A DNA stretch of 64,000 nucleotides from Undaria pinnatifida (Eukaryota > Sar > Phaeophyceae > Laminariales > Alariaceae). The stretch spans positions 1,243,001-1,307,000 of the forward strand of contig JABAKD010000015.1 of NCBI GenBank assembly GCA_012845835.1, written 5' to 3'. The notes under the pieces were generated by a model. The model was not told where the DNA came from. It ran no database searches and saw nothing but the letters and a program-made list of their open reading frames with translations. Below are positions 22,756-32,794 of the stretch, piece by piece. The position numbers were made by a program, and so were the translations under genes. Each line of letters begins with the position of its first letter. Positions within the stretch are counted from its first letter, which is position 1.

Positions 22756-23025
22756 CAATGATAATGCCAAGAGTCCCGCCGCCATGCTCCAGGAAAATAG
22801 CCCGGCCGCCACATGCGTGAGTATACCGTAGGCGCCTGGTAGATTTAAGCACTCGAGGTTTATATGTCTGTCTCGAAATTTGTGACTACGAGGGAGTATA
22901 GAGCCTTTTTATTCTCTATCTAGGATGACGAAACGGCACGGACACTGGGTGCGCCGGACGTCGACGGGTGGAAAAAAGATTTGAATCAAAAACACACGTC
23001 AGTCACACCTGATATTCCATACTAA
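22756..23025 (+). CDS. Candidate last two exons of an unrecognised gene
   Basis: Exon 22756-22816 (after AACTGGCAG, ending TGC|GTGAGTA) and exon 22924-23025 (after CTATCTAG, ending in TAA) join in frame to give NDNAKSPAAMLQEN followed by SPAATCDDETARTLG and DVDGWKKDLNQKHT before the stop. The intervening 107-bp intron has consensus ends. The product is short and matches no family I know, and no upstream exon was identified between 20253 and 22755. The call rests on splice signals and frame only. Confidence 0.3.
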
Positions 23026-23027
23026 AA

Positions 23028-24784
23028 AAACACGTTACGTCTAGACTGCGGTCCTTCACAGGGCTAAGTGTCAGCGGTACTTGGAAAAAAAATCAAAAAA
23101 ATAGTTGGTGAGGCCTTTTCATTACTACGCATTCAAATAACGAGGTGAGAAGGACACAAAAAATACTCGTACATATGATACTGCTGTAAAAAAGCTAATT
23201 CAAACCAAAATCAATCCGAACTGAGCAACAGAATAAAGCGAACGAATAACTCGCACCTGGTACAGCGTACCGGGTACGAGCAACACAGCAAAAGCCAACC
23301 AAAGGAGAGGAACTACATACTTGTACAGCAGTAGAAAACAAAACAAAAATAGAAAACCAGAAGGAAGGATAATCCTGCCTGGAACGAAAAAAAAAGAATA
23401 CCAAAACAAAGCAGAAAGAAAGACGTACAATTGTGTTGTTGTTTAGCTAAATATGCTGACCACTGTTGTGACTATTGAGTATGCAGACTATTGTTGTGAC
23501 TATTGTTGTGTTGCCAATCTGATATTTGTAATGCACTATTTGAACTCGATTTCACGATAATTTTATTCTCTGATTCTATCATATGCACTGCCCATAACCG
23601 TACGGCGGCATTAACGCTAAAATGAGTATAATGTACGGGAAGGGTAGTATTATCATTGAAGTTAATAGATGCCGTAGATTCCAAGTAATCGTAACACTTA
23701 TATTAATGATGATCATAATAGAGGACGCGTTGCTATTATTCGATGTAATTGTGACAATAACGGCGTAACACATCAACATTAGTGTGACATTATCTTATGT
23801 TACTGTAAGACCGGTGCACATGGGAAGTCGATGTTTACGAAAAAGGTGTTGTTTCCAAAGATGCCAGCCAATCTTTGCCTGGACGGCCATCCATGGGCCC
23901 AATTGTTTGCAAGTCATTTTTGGAACTTTCCCATTTTCCGGGAAAAACGGACTACTGGCGGCGATCTCGGCCAATGTCTGCTTGGTAAATTCACAATCAG
24001 ATTTTGGATTAGAAGCGGCGTGATTTCGCGTGCTCCACACACTTCGTTCGACGAAATCAACGACAGCGTCGTGGGATCTGAACATGGCGAGCTCGTTAGG
24101 GGCTCCGACCTTCCCTTGGTGCACAGTACTCACACTACGGCCGGTGATGTGTGGCGGGCGCCGACCATGCGTGTCTGTTAAAAATACATTTGGCGGCTGG
24201 TGTGTGGAAATCAGGGAAAAAACGTTTCGATCGTCTCCCAATGGGAAAAAAAATTATTTTTGACCGGATTTGACGGAAGACCACAGGACAACACAAGCAA
24301 CCTCTCACGCTGTAGGACATCGATCCAGATGAACTCTTCAGCGCTATCACCTACACTCATGTGACTTTGTCCGGAACGAAGAGCAGTGATCGTGGGCTGT
24401 CTTTATCTCGAGATCAAAGGTAAATCGTGGTTGGTGGACAATGTTGATCGAAGCTTAATGAAAATTGACCAATTGGGCCGCTTGACGAAAAAAGAGCCGG
24501 AAAAAAAAGTATTTAATCGTTTTCTCCCCATAGCGACGGCCCTGGAAATCTCAGCAAAAACTTGAGAAAAAAAGTTTGGAAAACTTTTGGATAAACTATC
24601 GGCTTTCCATTGTTAGCACCGGCCTAAGGGATACCAATTTTCAAGACATAAAATGTTAATGTCCTTATCATGTTTTATTGCAGGTTTAATGTTCATTATT
24701 AGTATTGATTTGGTTTCATTACTGCTGGAATACATTTCCATTAACAATGATGAATCATGACAAATTACTATCTAAAAACGAGCG
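23028..24784. other. Intergenic stretch, no gene recognised
   Basis: About 1.75 kb. A 148-codon open frame on the minus strand (23795-24241) begins MGDDRNVFSLISTHQPPN. It has no known motif and coincides with a similar-length open frame on the other strand, so it is not called as a gene. Confidence 0.35.
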
Positions 24785-24975
24785 GCCGGCGTATCATGCA
24801 GCTTGCAAAGATAAGCATGGACCCTAAAATTGTCGAACTCACAGCTGACGTTGGAACTTTTTTACTTAAAAAAAACACGTAAAAATGTGAAAAAACAACA
24901 ACTCTTCCTGACGGCGAGACTCGAAGTCACGTCCTCAAACTCAAAAGTCTGTTGTCTTGACCATTTGACCAAAGA
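24785..24975 (-). repeat. RepA fragment joined to a tRNA-Gln-like SINE unit
   Basis: 24785-24850 keeps RepA blocks in plus orientation (GTATCATGCAGCTTGCAAAG, CTCACAGCTGACGTTGGA). From 24974 to 24911 on the minus strand there is TTTGGTCAAATGGTCAAGAC, then ACTTTTGAGTTTGAGG, then GTGACTTCGAGTCTCGC. This order resembles a tRNA A box, a Gln-type anticodon arm (TTG in the loop) and a T arm. Stems are imperfect, so it is a tRNA-derived repeat rather than a tRNA gene. Confidence 0.5.
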
Positions 24976-27541
24976 TACCAAAGATCCATACACGGATCGA
25001 CCCGCAAAAAATAATTTTCCCGTCGGCAATTGAGAGCTGGGGGTGGCTGAGAGGTGGGAGAGCATGCCGAGGGCGACCTCCGGAGCGCCCGACATCCTGA
25101 GTGGGTGTTTTTACTGGTATATACTTCGATTGACAGACTAGTATGATATAACGTCAACCCTCGAAGAACAGTGCCCCTCCTCCTTAACACTGCGAGCACA
25201 ACACCTCTAAAAGTGGCTCAATACGACAAAGCCACCGTGAATGCTCCTGTGAAAAAAGAGCGTGGTCATCCGCCGCTGCCGGGTTCGGAGGAAATCGATT
25301 ATTTGGGTGAAGGCTAGTGAAGGCCAACTGTTATTAATAACAAGAAAATCTTCGACTTCGGGATAAATACTTCCTTCGGGTCCATATCATGACGCTTTCA
25401 ATAAATTATACCAATCGAATTATCTAGACAAAATCCAAACGGCCTCACTCAGGGTACCTACGCGGAAAAACTCTACCAGGTATCTACCAGTGAGTTACCA
25501 GCGCCCGTGACATCATCCAGAGAAAACGCGTGCGCGTCCTTGTAGGTGGAAGTTTACGTATCCTGTAATAGGTGGGAGCATAAGTCGCGCCTTAGATGTA
25601 TTGCGATGCTTCTGTGGGCCAGAAGCTGTGTCATCAGCTTGCTCGATGTTCTGATGAATGGAGCAGCAGTATACGATATCGTACCGTTGTATTTGTACCT
25701 TCCTAGCTTGTTCGTGACAGAGGGTTTAGGATAGGCAAGGCGCACGGGTGCCTTCTATGTACCCCGGGAGAAGACCCTTGCGGCGATTTTCAGCCGATTG
25801 TTTGGCGTTGTTTCCAAGTCTAGCCTCCACTGCTGATTATGATGCTGAAGAGAAAGAACTGCCGTCTGTAGCCAGGATTATCGTATCATTTTTGCAACGC
25901 GTATGATACGATCTGTGAGACGGACGAGGTGATCGCGTGGTCCGGGACAAATGAACCCGCGTCGTCTGTCGCCACCTCCACGTGAGTTCTCCCGCAGCAA
26001 CGACACGCGACAACCGGTGCCCTATCTTGTATCCGAAATTGAAGCTAGGTGGGGACAGTGCTCAAACCAATCTTGAGGGCACAGCGCCATAGCTTCGAAC
26101 TGAGATGGTGGACGACCTTCGGGTAAATAATTTTAGAAAAGTACCACATGAACGGAACAGTTTAGTAGACTTCAAGAAACACTTATTCAGGAAAAATACT
26201 GAAATAAGGGATTTTTACCACAATTTTGTCAATCTCCGTCAAACGTATGATACTGAATTTGAATTCAGGTGTACCCAACGGGCCAGCTTCAGGCTGTTGA
26301 CGCAACATTCCAGCACACTACGCAACGCTTCAAGAGCATACCGCAAATTCCAATCCACAGCGCTGTTTCTTCGAATCACAGCGCTGCTCGTTCGAAGCAT
26401 ATTCTGTACCGACAACAAGCAGTCTAGGCTATGAGGGATCCATTTCTTCTTGGAGAAAAAACCGAGTCATGAGCATAACGTACAGAAAGATATGTAGGTC
26501 CGTCTGTAAGACTGTCTACATGGCCCAGAAACAATGCACGGAACGAACAGAGATTTGGTAGAAACCAAACATGAGCAACGCGTATCACAAGGCAAAATAC
26601 AAGAGAAGGGAAGCGTACACTGCAGCACGCTGCTCGTACTATTGGTGATTCACAAGTATTACGCGTGCGTGCCGTGCTTGATTCTATCGGACGCAGTCCT
26701 TGGCTGCGTGTGTATCATTACCGCGTATTACACACAGCAGCAGCACACAGAGAGAGGCGACGATAAAGCAGATAACTGGGTACAAGCAGATGTACAAGGT
26801 GCGAACTGCTCTGTACCAATTGTACGTATCATACGAAGGCGAGGTGGGTGTTCATGTATTCGAGAATCGGTTGGCGACCAGTTCTGAAATACGCGTACAA
26901 GGGCCGTGAAATAAATACCAGAGAGACACCAGGTGCCTCCGCCTAGGGTGGGGTCCGCGGGCATTCACCTGGAAGCGCCTCACACGCGAATTCATGACAG
27001 CGTATCTCATACACAGCTGATAGTACACGCAGGAGATACCCAGTTTATGATAGATGATATCAAAGATACCGCAAGATACGTACGTACGCGGCGTAAACGA
27101 TATGATAGGATATCATACAGCAAGTATTACTCGTGGGATGAGCAAGCAGAGACGATGACCTCCAAACTATGCATTGGAGGATCGTACAAGACGTAAGAGA
27201 GAGACAACTAGTGCTCCCGCACTAGAGTGGGTCACAAGGACATCCACCTAGAGACTCGCACGTTAGGCTCGCACGTGCCTTCTTTTGTGCTTCTCCTTGG
27301 AGCTTTTGGGTTAGTGTTTTTTTCGTTTCGGGGCTGTGCATCAGGCAGTTTGAATTTCTCTCAGTGAACTAAGAGACATAATATTGTTGAAACGATCGGA
27401 ATCTGGTTCCGTAAATAATCTTCAGCGCGAAGTCGAAGAATTTCGTGTTTGTTATTGATGTACACTTCTGCGCGTATCCATTTTCATGAGCCTCGTCAGC
27501 ACAACCAACTGAACGGACTACAAAACAGGCATTACTTATGA
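24976..27541. other. Intergenic stretch, no gene recognised
   Basis: About 2.6 kb. Short open frames occur, the longest being 109 and 117 codons at 26105-26434 and 26534-26887, without motifs or splice partners. The segment near 25823-25905 reads ASTADYDAEEKELPSVARII in one frame and could be an exon, but supporting signals are weak. Confidence 0.35.
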
Positions 27542-27549
27542 CGTATGAT

Positions 27550-28644
27550 CATCGTTGGGCACCGAGACCGATTTTCGGTTATTTACCCGTTTTCTTTACC
27601 CGGTTTTTGTAACCGATAACCGGCCGTTTCCGAACCGGTTATTCGGTTATTTCAAAGTTACTGACCCGACAAAACCGGTTCGGTTATTTCCGGTCGGTTA
27701 TAGCGTCCCCTATCCCCTATCCCCCACCACCATATAAATAAATCCTCTGCATCTGTATGGGAACCCCTACATGTATGCCAGTTGGGGTTTGGGGGAGGAT
27801 GGGGCATTCGATGCCAAGAAGTAACGCCAGGCCGGGAGTGGGGGCGTACGCGGGCAGTGTTGTTTTGTAGGAGTAGGATTATGCCGGTGAATATAGTATA
27901 CGCTCGTGATTCTGATGCATAAGTGCGTGATGCGTGATGCACGATAGATGGGTGGTTGGTGCGTCGCGGGAGCCGGCAATCTGGTGGTTCATCAAAGCTA
28001 GCAGGTCATCAATAATGCGATCAATCATATGAGTTACCAACACGAGCAGTGCGTTAACCTACTCGTATGCATCGTGCTTTCTCTTTCGTACGGGGTTAAG
28101 CTCGACGATGATTTCATTTTTCTTCCTCGGAGAAGAACTGATCCTCGAGCAATTATTCTTCAGTGTGTTGAGTTTTGAGTGTTTTGAAAGTCCTCTTCCG
28201 TTTTGTATTGGGCCCAAGAAGCAGGCTCCGCTGGCTGTCCTGCTACATGCGTTTTTTCGTGGTTCACGCTCTGCCTGCTCGCCTGTTGGCTGAACGCTGT
28301 ACGCCTATGACTCATGCCGAACAACACAACAAGAGATGCCGTTTTCTCACGTGATGCGTGTTGTGCGCCTTGCAAAGAATATAATACGACGTACTAGCTA
28401 CGGTTATATGGTGATGTGCCGACTGGCGCGCACTCGAACAAAACGTTTTTTTTTCATTGGTGTGCGAACGTGGGGCAAAAAAAACATTTATGTGAAATAA
28501 CCGACTGAATAACCGACCGGAAACTTCTCGGTTTCTGTTTCGGCTATTCCTTCAAATAAATACCGAATAACCGACGACATTCTTCGGCCGGTTAGCAGAT
28601 AAATAGCCGACCGAGCCCAAAATGGGCTTCGGCACCCAACACTG
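27550..28644. mobile_element. Non-autonomous hAT-type DNA transposon, 1,095 bp
   Basis: Ends are CATCGTTGGGCACCGAGACC on the left and, read inward from the right, CAGTGTTGGGTGCCGAAGCC. CAGTGTTGGG is a typical hAT terminus. The flanks are CGTATGAT (27542-27549) and CGCATGAT (28645-28652), an 8-bp target duplication with one mismatch, the length expected for hAT. Subterminal regions are full of AACCG/CGGTT motifs in inverted orientation, resembling transposase-binding clusters. No transposase coding sequence was seen, so it depends on a source in trans. Confidence 0.85.
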
Positions 28645-29062
28645 CGCATGATACAGAGTGTACATCAACAGGCTGCCGCCTCTTTGACCAGAGAGTCGAT
28701 ATTAAAGCTACCCGTAGATACAAAACCTGCGAGTACCTCTCGCATTACAGTGTGCTTGATACCTGCCTATTATGTACCTGGTATAGAACATCTCACCTTC
28801 TCCGAAAGGCCCGACGACTGAACGATTGACACGCTGAGCCGGCGAGCCGCCCAATACACCACCGCAGCCATTCAGAAGTATAAATACCAGAGAGTTCGGC
28901 GGAACTTGGACCCCCTTTGATGTACCGCACTCGTACGTAGCATGGCACATAGCATGAAACAGGACACAGCATTATCCCGCCGGCTTCCCCCGACCCCCAC
29001 GAGAGGTAAGTGTGCATTACCCCCAGCAGACCAACCACGTCCAAGTTACGCTCCACAATGAA

Positions 29063-29854
29063 TTACAACTGGAGCAATTCGTCGAGCTCCACAGGTACTT
29101 GAGAGCTTCGGTCGACAGCACTGGCGGCAGCATACAAGCCCGATACCACGTCAGTTCTGTCTTCTCTTGGCGTTTTCTTGTGCCTCTTGCTGGTACTCTT
29201 CTTATTTTTCATGTGCTTCCGACCGGAGCCGACAACGTCACTCTCTAACTCTGAGTTCTGCTTGTGCTGACTCTCTTCAACATTGTAATCGTCGACATCA
29301 CGAGCATCTTGGCCCTCGCGCTTCCGTTTCTCCTTCTTGCTATCTTTGTTCTTCTTCCTGCAGTTATTGTCCTTTTTTTGGTCCCTCTTCTTTCGTTTCT
29401 TCTTCTTGGTCCTAAGAAGCTTAGCCCCACGATTTCTGCTGTCGCTATCGCAGCCCTCTCCTTCCCCCAATTTTGTCTTATTTCGGCGGCGTTCCATCAT
29501 GGTGCCCGTTTGCACGGTTGATATTGCTCCTGCCATCGCCGACGACGCACCAGTAGCAGTACCAGCCATCGCCCGCTGTTTCTGCTCCGCCCAAAACGTA
29601 CGGGTGTCGTCCACAGATGCAACAGCTTGTTCTATTGGCGTCTTCTGATACGTCACTTCGCGTTGCCTTTTGCGGGTGGCGTTGCCTTCGTTTCCTTGTT
29701 TGTGGTCCTGTTGTTGTTCTAAGCGGCGCTGTCGCCAGCATTCCTCGACTTCTTCTCGTCGATTATGCGATCCTATCCCATGAACCGTGTTAAGAAGGAA
29801 GTTTGTGTTTACAACAGCACGAGCGCCCGTCCTCATGGTCCCAGCCCGCTGCAT
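29063..29854 (-). CDS. Lys-rich NKAPD1-like nuclear protein, single exon
   Basis: The ATG at 29854 opens 263 codons to a stop at 29063. Near the N-terminus, LLNTVHGIGSHNRREEVE and then CWRQRRLEQQ match the spacing of the conserved N-terminal block of NKAPD1 family proteins (Leu-Leu...Val...His...His-Asn...Glu...Trp...Arg-x-Leu-Glu). The C-terminal half is strongly basic (KLLRTKKKKRKKRDQKKDN, GRKHMKNKKSTSKRHKK), as in that family and in other SR- or Lys-rich nuclear proteins. Localisation is therefore probably nuclear, perhaps nucleolar; the biochemical role is unknown. The basic region alone would not identify a family, so the call rests on the short N-terminal block. No intron is needed. Confidence 0.5.
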   Translation of the reverse strand: MQRAGTMRTGARAVVNTNFLLNTVHGIGSHNRREEVEECWRQRRLEQQQDHKQGNEGNATRKRQREVTYQKTPIEQAVASVDDTRTFWAEQKQRAMAGTATGASSAMAGAISTVQTGTMMERRRNKTKLGEGEGCDSDSRNRGAKLLRTKKKKRKKRDQKKDNNCRKKNKDSKKEKRKREGQDARDVDDYNVEESQHKQNSELESDVVGSGRKHMKNKKSTSKRHKKTPREDRTDVVSGLYAAASAVDRSSQVPVELDELLQL

Positions 29855-30250
29855 GAGTGAGCAACTACTGCTGTGGAGCTTACGGCACCGCAATCAATAG
29901 CGGGTTGGGGCGCCGGTGCGGAGGCTCACCGACCAAGGGTAGGGGCGGAAAATATATATATAGATTATTCGCGCGCAGCGCGACAAAAAAATAAGGCGTT
30001 CTTGTCGTGTGCGCTGTACAAGCCACTCACTTATAAATCATGTCTACGTGGACAAATCATGGCTGCTGCCAATGACACCGTGCATCCTCCGCACCTCCCG
30101 CTATAGCAGCAGTTAGAGCAAGTCTATCATCGGGCGTCTTGGGGTGCTCTGGTTTGTACAACCTTGCGTTGACGTTATTGGCTAATATAGCAAATGAAAT
30201 GGCAAAAATTAAGATAGGGTGGTTGTAGAGTAAATAAAAATAAACCCGAA
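29855..30250. other. 5' flank of the NKAPD1-like gene
   Basis: About 400 bp that should include its promoter, reading leftwards. A TATATATATAG string lies at about 29953-29963. No other feature was recognised. Confidence 0.4.
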
Positions 30251-30251
30251 C

Positions 30252-30430
30252 GATAGGGCCTTACCCAATAGACTTAATTACTTAGTTCTCGACCCCCTCG
30301 GAGGTTTCGCTCGGCATATTCTCCCCCCTCTCAGCCCTTCTCAGCCCGCAATTGCCGAAAAGAAAATTAGTTGCTGGGGATAAGAACCGTCCCGAAGTTC
30401 CTTGAGAAAATTAGTGGCTGGGGATAAATA
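30252..30430 (+). repeat. Rep2 copy 2 with GGGCCTTACCCAATA terminus
   Basis: Begins TAGGGCCTTACCCAATAGAC, the terminal motif shared with Rep3, then carries CTCGCTCGGCATATTCTCCC and GAAAATTAGTTGCTGGGG as in the other Rep2 copies at 10090, 31858 and 63278. Confidence 0.75.
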
Positions 30431-30449
30431 TATTTGTGCTGAGAGCGCT

Positions 30450-30865
30450 CGGTTGGTGCATCCCTAGCATCTCCGGTGCTGTGTCGTGCTGCGCTGTGTG
30501 CTTTCTTTCGAACACGGAGCGGTACCGGGTATAAACGTGTTGTTGTGATGTGCTACTTTTCTTCTTTCTTCTTTTTCTAAATTTAAATGTATTTATTTGA
30601 TCTTTCACGGGCCCCTGTTTTTCCCCACGCAAATTGCCCCCGTACTGCCGATCAAAACGCAACACCGGTAACAAAAGCACACAGCACAGCTGAGCACAAC
30701 AGGGCAACTTGCTCTGCACAAGCAGCTCTTGGCATTATCAAATCGCTGTTTGCACCAAATCATGGGCCTCCTTCTTTCTGTCCCCTTTACATGTTTTTTG
30801 TTGCCTTCTTCCTTGCCTTGCGCGAGCGTAGCGGGCGGCGTCAGCCGCCCGCGGAGCCCTTGTAT
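30450..30865 (+). repeat. Dispersed repeat family RepE, copy 1
   Basis: Colinear with 62894-63275: GCTTTCTTTCGAACA, GTACCGGGTATAA, CCCACGCAAA(T/G)(T/A)(G/C)CCCCCGTAC, GAGCACA and TTGCTCTGCACAAGCAGCTC, GCGAGCGTAGCGGGCGG. It ends in the hairpin GCGGGCGGC-GTCA-GCCGCCCGC (30831-30852) and GGAGCCCTTGTA. Confidence 0.8.
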
Positions 30866-31084
30866 GTTTTAGCTTTTATTGGCTTTTTGAGCTTATTGAA
30901 AAGCTTTCATGTCCGAGCGAGCGTAGCCAACATGCCAAATAGCTTATGTGAGAGCATAACAAGGAAAATCGAGCACAAAATGGTTATCATGCCCGCCCCC
31001 ATTTCGGGTGTATATGTGCGTCTGGTTGTTTTGTCTGGCAGCAATAGAGCCTTGCCCAATAAGCTGACAATATTGGGCAAGGCG
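30866..31084 (+). repeat. Rep3 copy ending in a perfect 13-bp hairpin
   Basis: The plus-oriented counterpart of 13197-13430. It ends in GCCTTGCCCAATA (31049-31061), a 9-nt spacer, and TATTGGGCAAGGC (31071-31083), a perfect 13-bp inverted repeat. Confidence 0.75.
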
Positions 31085-31857
31085 GCGAATTTTGGATGTA
31101 CGGGGCCAGCTTTTTATAAGTTAATAAGCCCGTGGAATTCTTGTGGAAACCCCTATCGTATGTAAAATGGGAAAAAAAAACAGAGTTATGGGTGCGATGC
31201 CGCAAGGGATTACAGCCGCTCTGTGCCGCCGTATCCTTTTTTGTGTCGACTACGAGTGTGGAACGGGTGTTGACTAGCTTGCCTGTCCATCAGAATGTCA
31301 CGCACGGCCGTGGTAGTCGTCTATGCAACGAGTGCAATGCTGCTGTATAGACTAGTGCTATATTCTGCCAGATATTCTGGCGATTTCTTTATTTACCGTT
31401 TGGTAGGATACGCGGAAGATGTGGCACCTCGGGACTCGAGACGTACAGCATGCGGAAGGTTCACGAATAAATACAGCAGCATGCTGAATTCCGAACCGAG
31501 AGTACAGATTATCCTCCCATATAGCCTGGTGTGTAGCAGGTGCAGTATAGTACCGATAGTAAGAATCTTCAGTTGCAATCCGTACGTGTGCATGCGGCCT
31601 TTCGTGGGCCACACCACTGAGACGAGACATGGGCCCATACAACGCACGCACGAATACGCATGTATGTGCGAGGCTTGCACTGGCTTATATCGCAGCCTGG
31701 ATTAGCTGCCTGTGTACGCTCCTCATGGCATACTAAACAGACTTCGCCTTTCTACCTTCGGCATTGCCCCCTGTAGGTATCGTTTGCTTTGCGCGCATGC
31801 AGAGACGGCGACGACGCGGCCTCGACGTGTCAAAGCTTGACTGGAATCATAGACATA
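31085..31857. other. Intergenic stretch, no gene recognised
   Basis: About 770 bp with opposing short open frames (up to 136 codons at 31295-31705) and no motifs. Nothing further was recognised. Confidence 0.35.
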
Positions 31858-32015
31858 GACTTAATTACTTAGTTCTCGACCCCCTCGGAGGTCTCGCTCG
31901 GCATATCCTCCCCCCTCTAAGCCCTTCTCAGCCCGTAATTGCCGAAAAGAAAATTAGTTGCTACGGAAAAGAACCGTCCCGAAGTTCCTCAAGAAAATTA
32001 GTTGCTAAATATCTT
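31858..32015 (+). repeat. Rep2 copy 3
   Basis: TAATTACTTAGTTCTCGACC, CTCGCTCGGCATATCCTCCC and GAAAATTAGTTGCTACGG. It is followed by the same GCTGAAAGCGCTCGGTTGGT linker to a CAGCGC block as the copy at 63278. Confidence 0.8.
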
Positions 32016-32059
32016 CGTGCTGAAAGCGCTCGGTTGGTGCTTCCCTGGCATCTCCGAGT

Positions 32060-32287
32060 TTCGTCAGCTGAGATCTGGGCTTGGCTCATCAGCTTCGCAC
32101 CGCCCAGCACCCCACCGCAGCGCTATAGCTCGCAGCAACGCAGCGCCGTGCAGTGCCCTGCGACGCCCTGCAGCTCTAGCTCAGCAGAGCGCAGCGCTGT
32201 GCTTTGACGTGCTTTGCTGCTTTGCCATGCTGCGTGCTTTGCGGTACTTTTATTAGTTCGTACGTGCCAGTAACATTCATTCGCAGA
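32060..32287 (+). repeat. CAGCGC-rich block, insertion site of the Gypsy array
   Basis: CTGAGATCTGGGCTTGGCTC through GCAACGCAGCGCCGTGCAGT to AGTAACATTCATTCGCAGA. The block is interrupted at 32287 by the first LTR. Uninterrupted copies at 54717-54918 and 63500-63727 show the expected continuation (TATCATCCCA...), which here resumes at 54407. Confidence 0.85.
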
Positions 32288-32794
32288 TGTTACGTCAAGC
32301 CAACGTGGGAACATGAAAAATACGGTGGGCCGTAGTCTGATGATTACGACTCACCGGGCACAGATGCAGTGATGGGTAGCTCTGTGGGTGTGGGAAGAAC
32401 GTTTAATCTAAAAAGCGGTTTCATCCGCCGGATCGTAACGCCGGACCCAGGTGGTAGCGCATGTTGCGTCCACCTGACATCACCTGGTGTTTAGTCAACA
32501 CCACCCCCTTGAAAAAGAAAAAGTGCGATCAAAAGTTAAAAGTTAACAAGGCATATCAACTGGTCACCCGTGCATAAACGACTGCTCGCTTGTGCATCCA
32601 CATCATCCATCAACTGTCATCTCACGTGCTTGCGAGACTCAACGGTTTAACTTCGCTCAAAGTCTGGAGTTTCGGATCAATCAGAGGAATCAAAGGTACG
32701 GCTGGATACTGAATACGAACTCTCAAGGCAGCAGGTGAGCCATAACTAGTCCCGTGGAAATATAGTTGCGCAGGTCCGACTTGCTGCCGTATCA
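32288..32794 (+). repeat. Gypsy array LTR 1 (outer left)
   Basis: 507 bp, TGTTACGTCAAGCC...GCCGTATCA. It differs from LTR 3 at four positions: T instead of G in TACG(T/G)CAAGC; A/G and T/C in GGGC(A/G)CAGA(T/C)GCAG near position 75; and T instead of C in CGACT(T/C)GCTGCC near the 3' end. Confidence 0.95.

Noticed and set aside
23795-24241. 148-codon minus-strand open frame as a transposase or other gene
   Set aside because: No recognisable motif, no terminal repeats around it, and an equally long open frame lies on the opposite strand.
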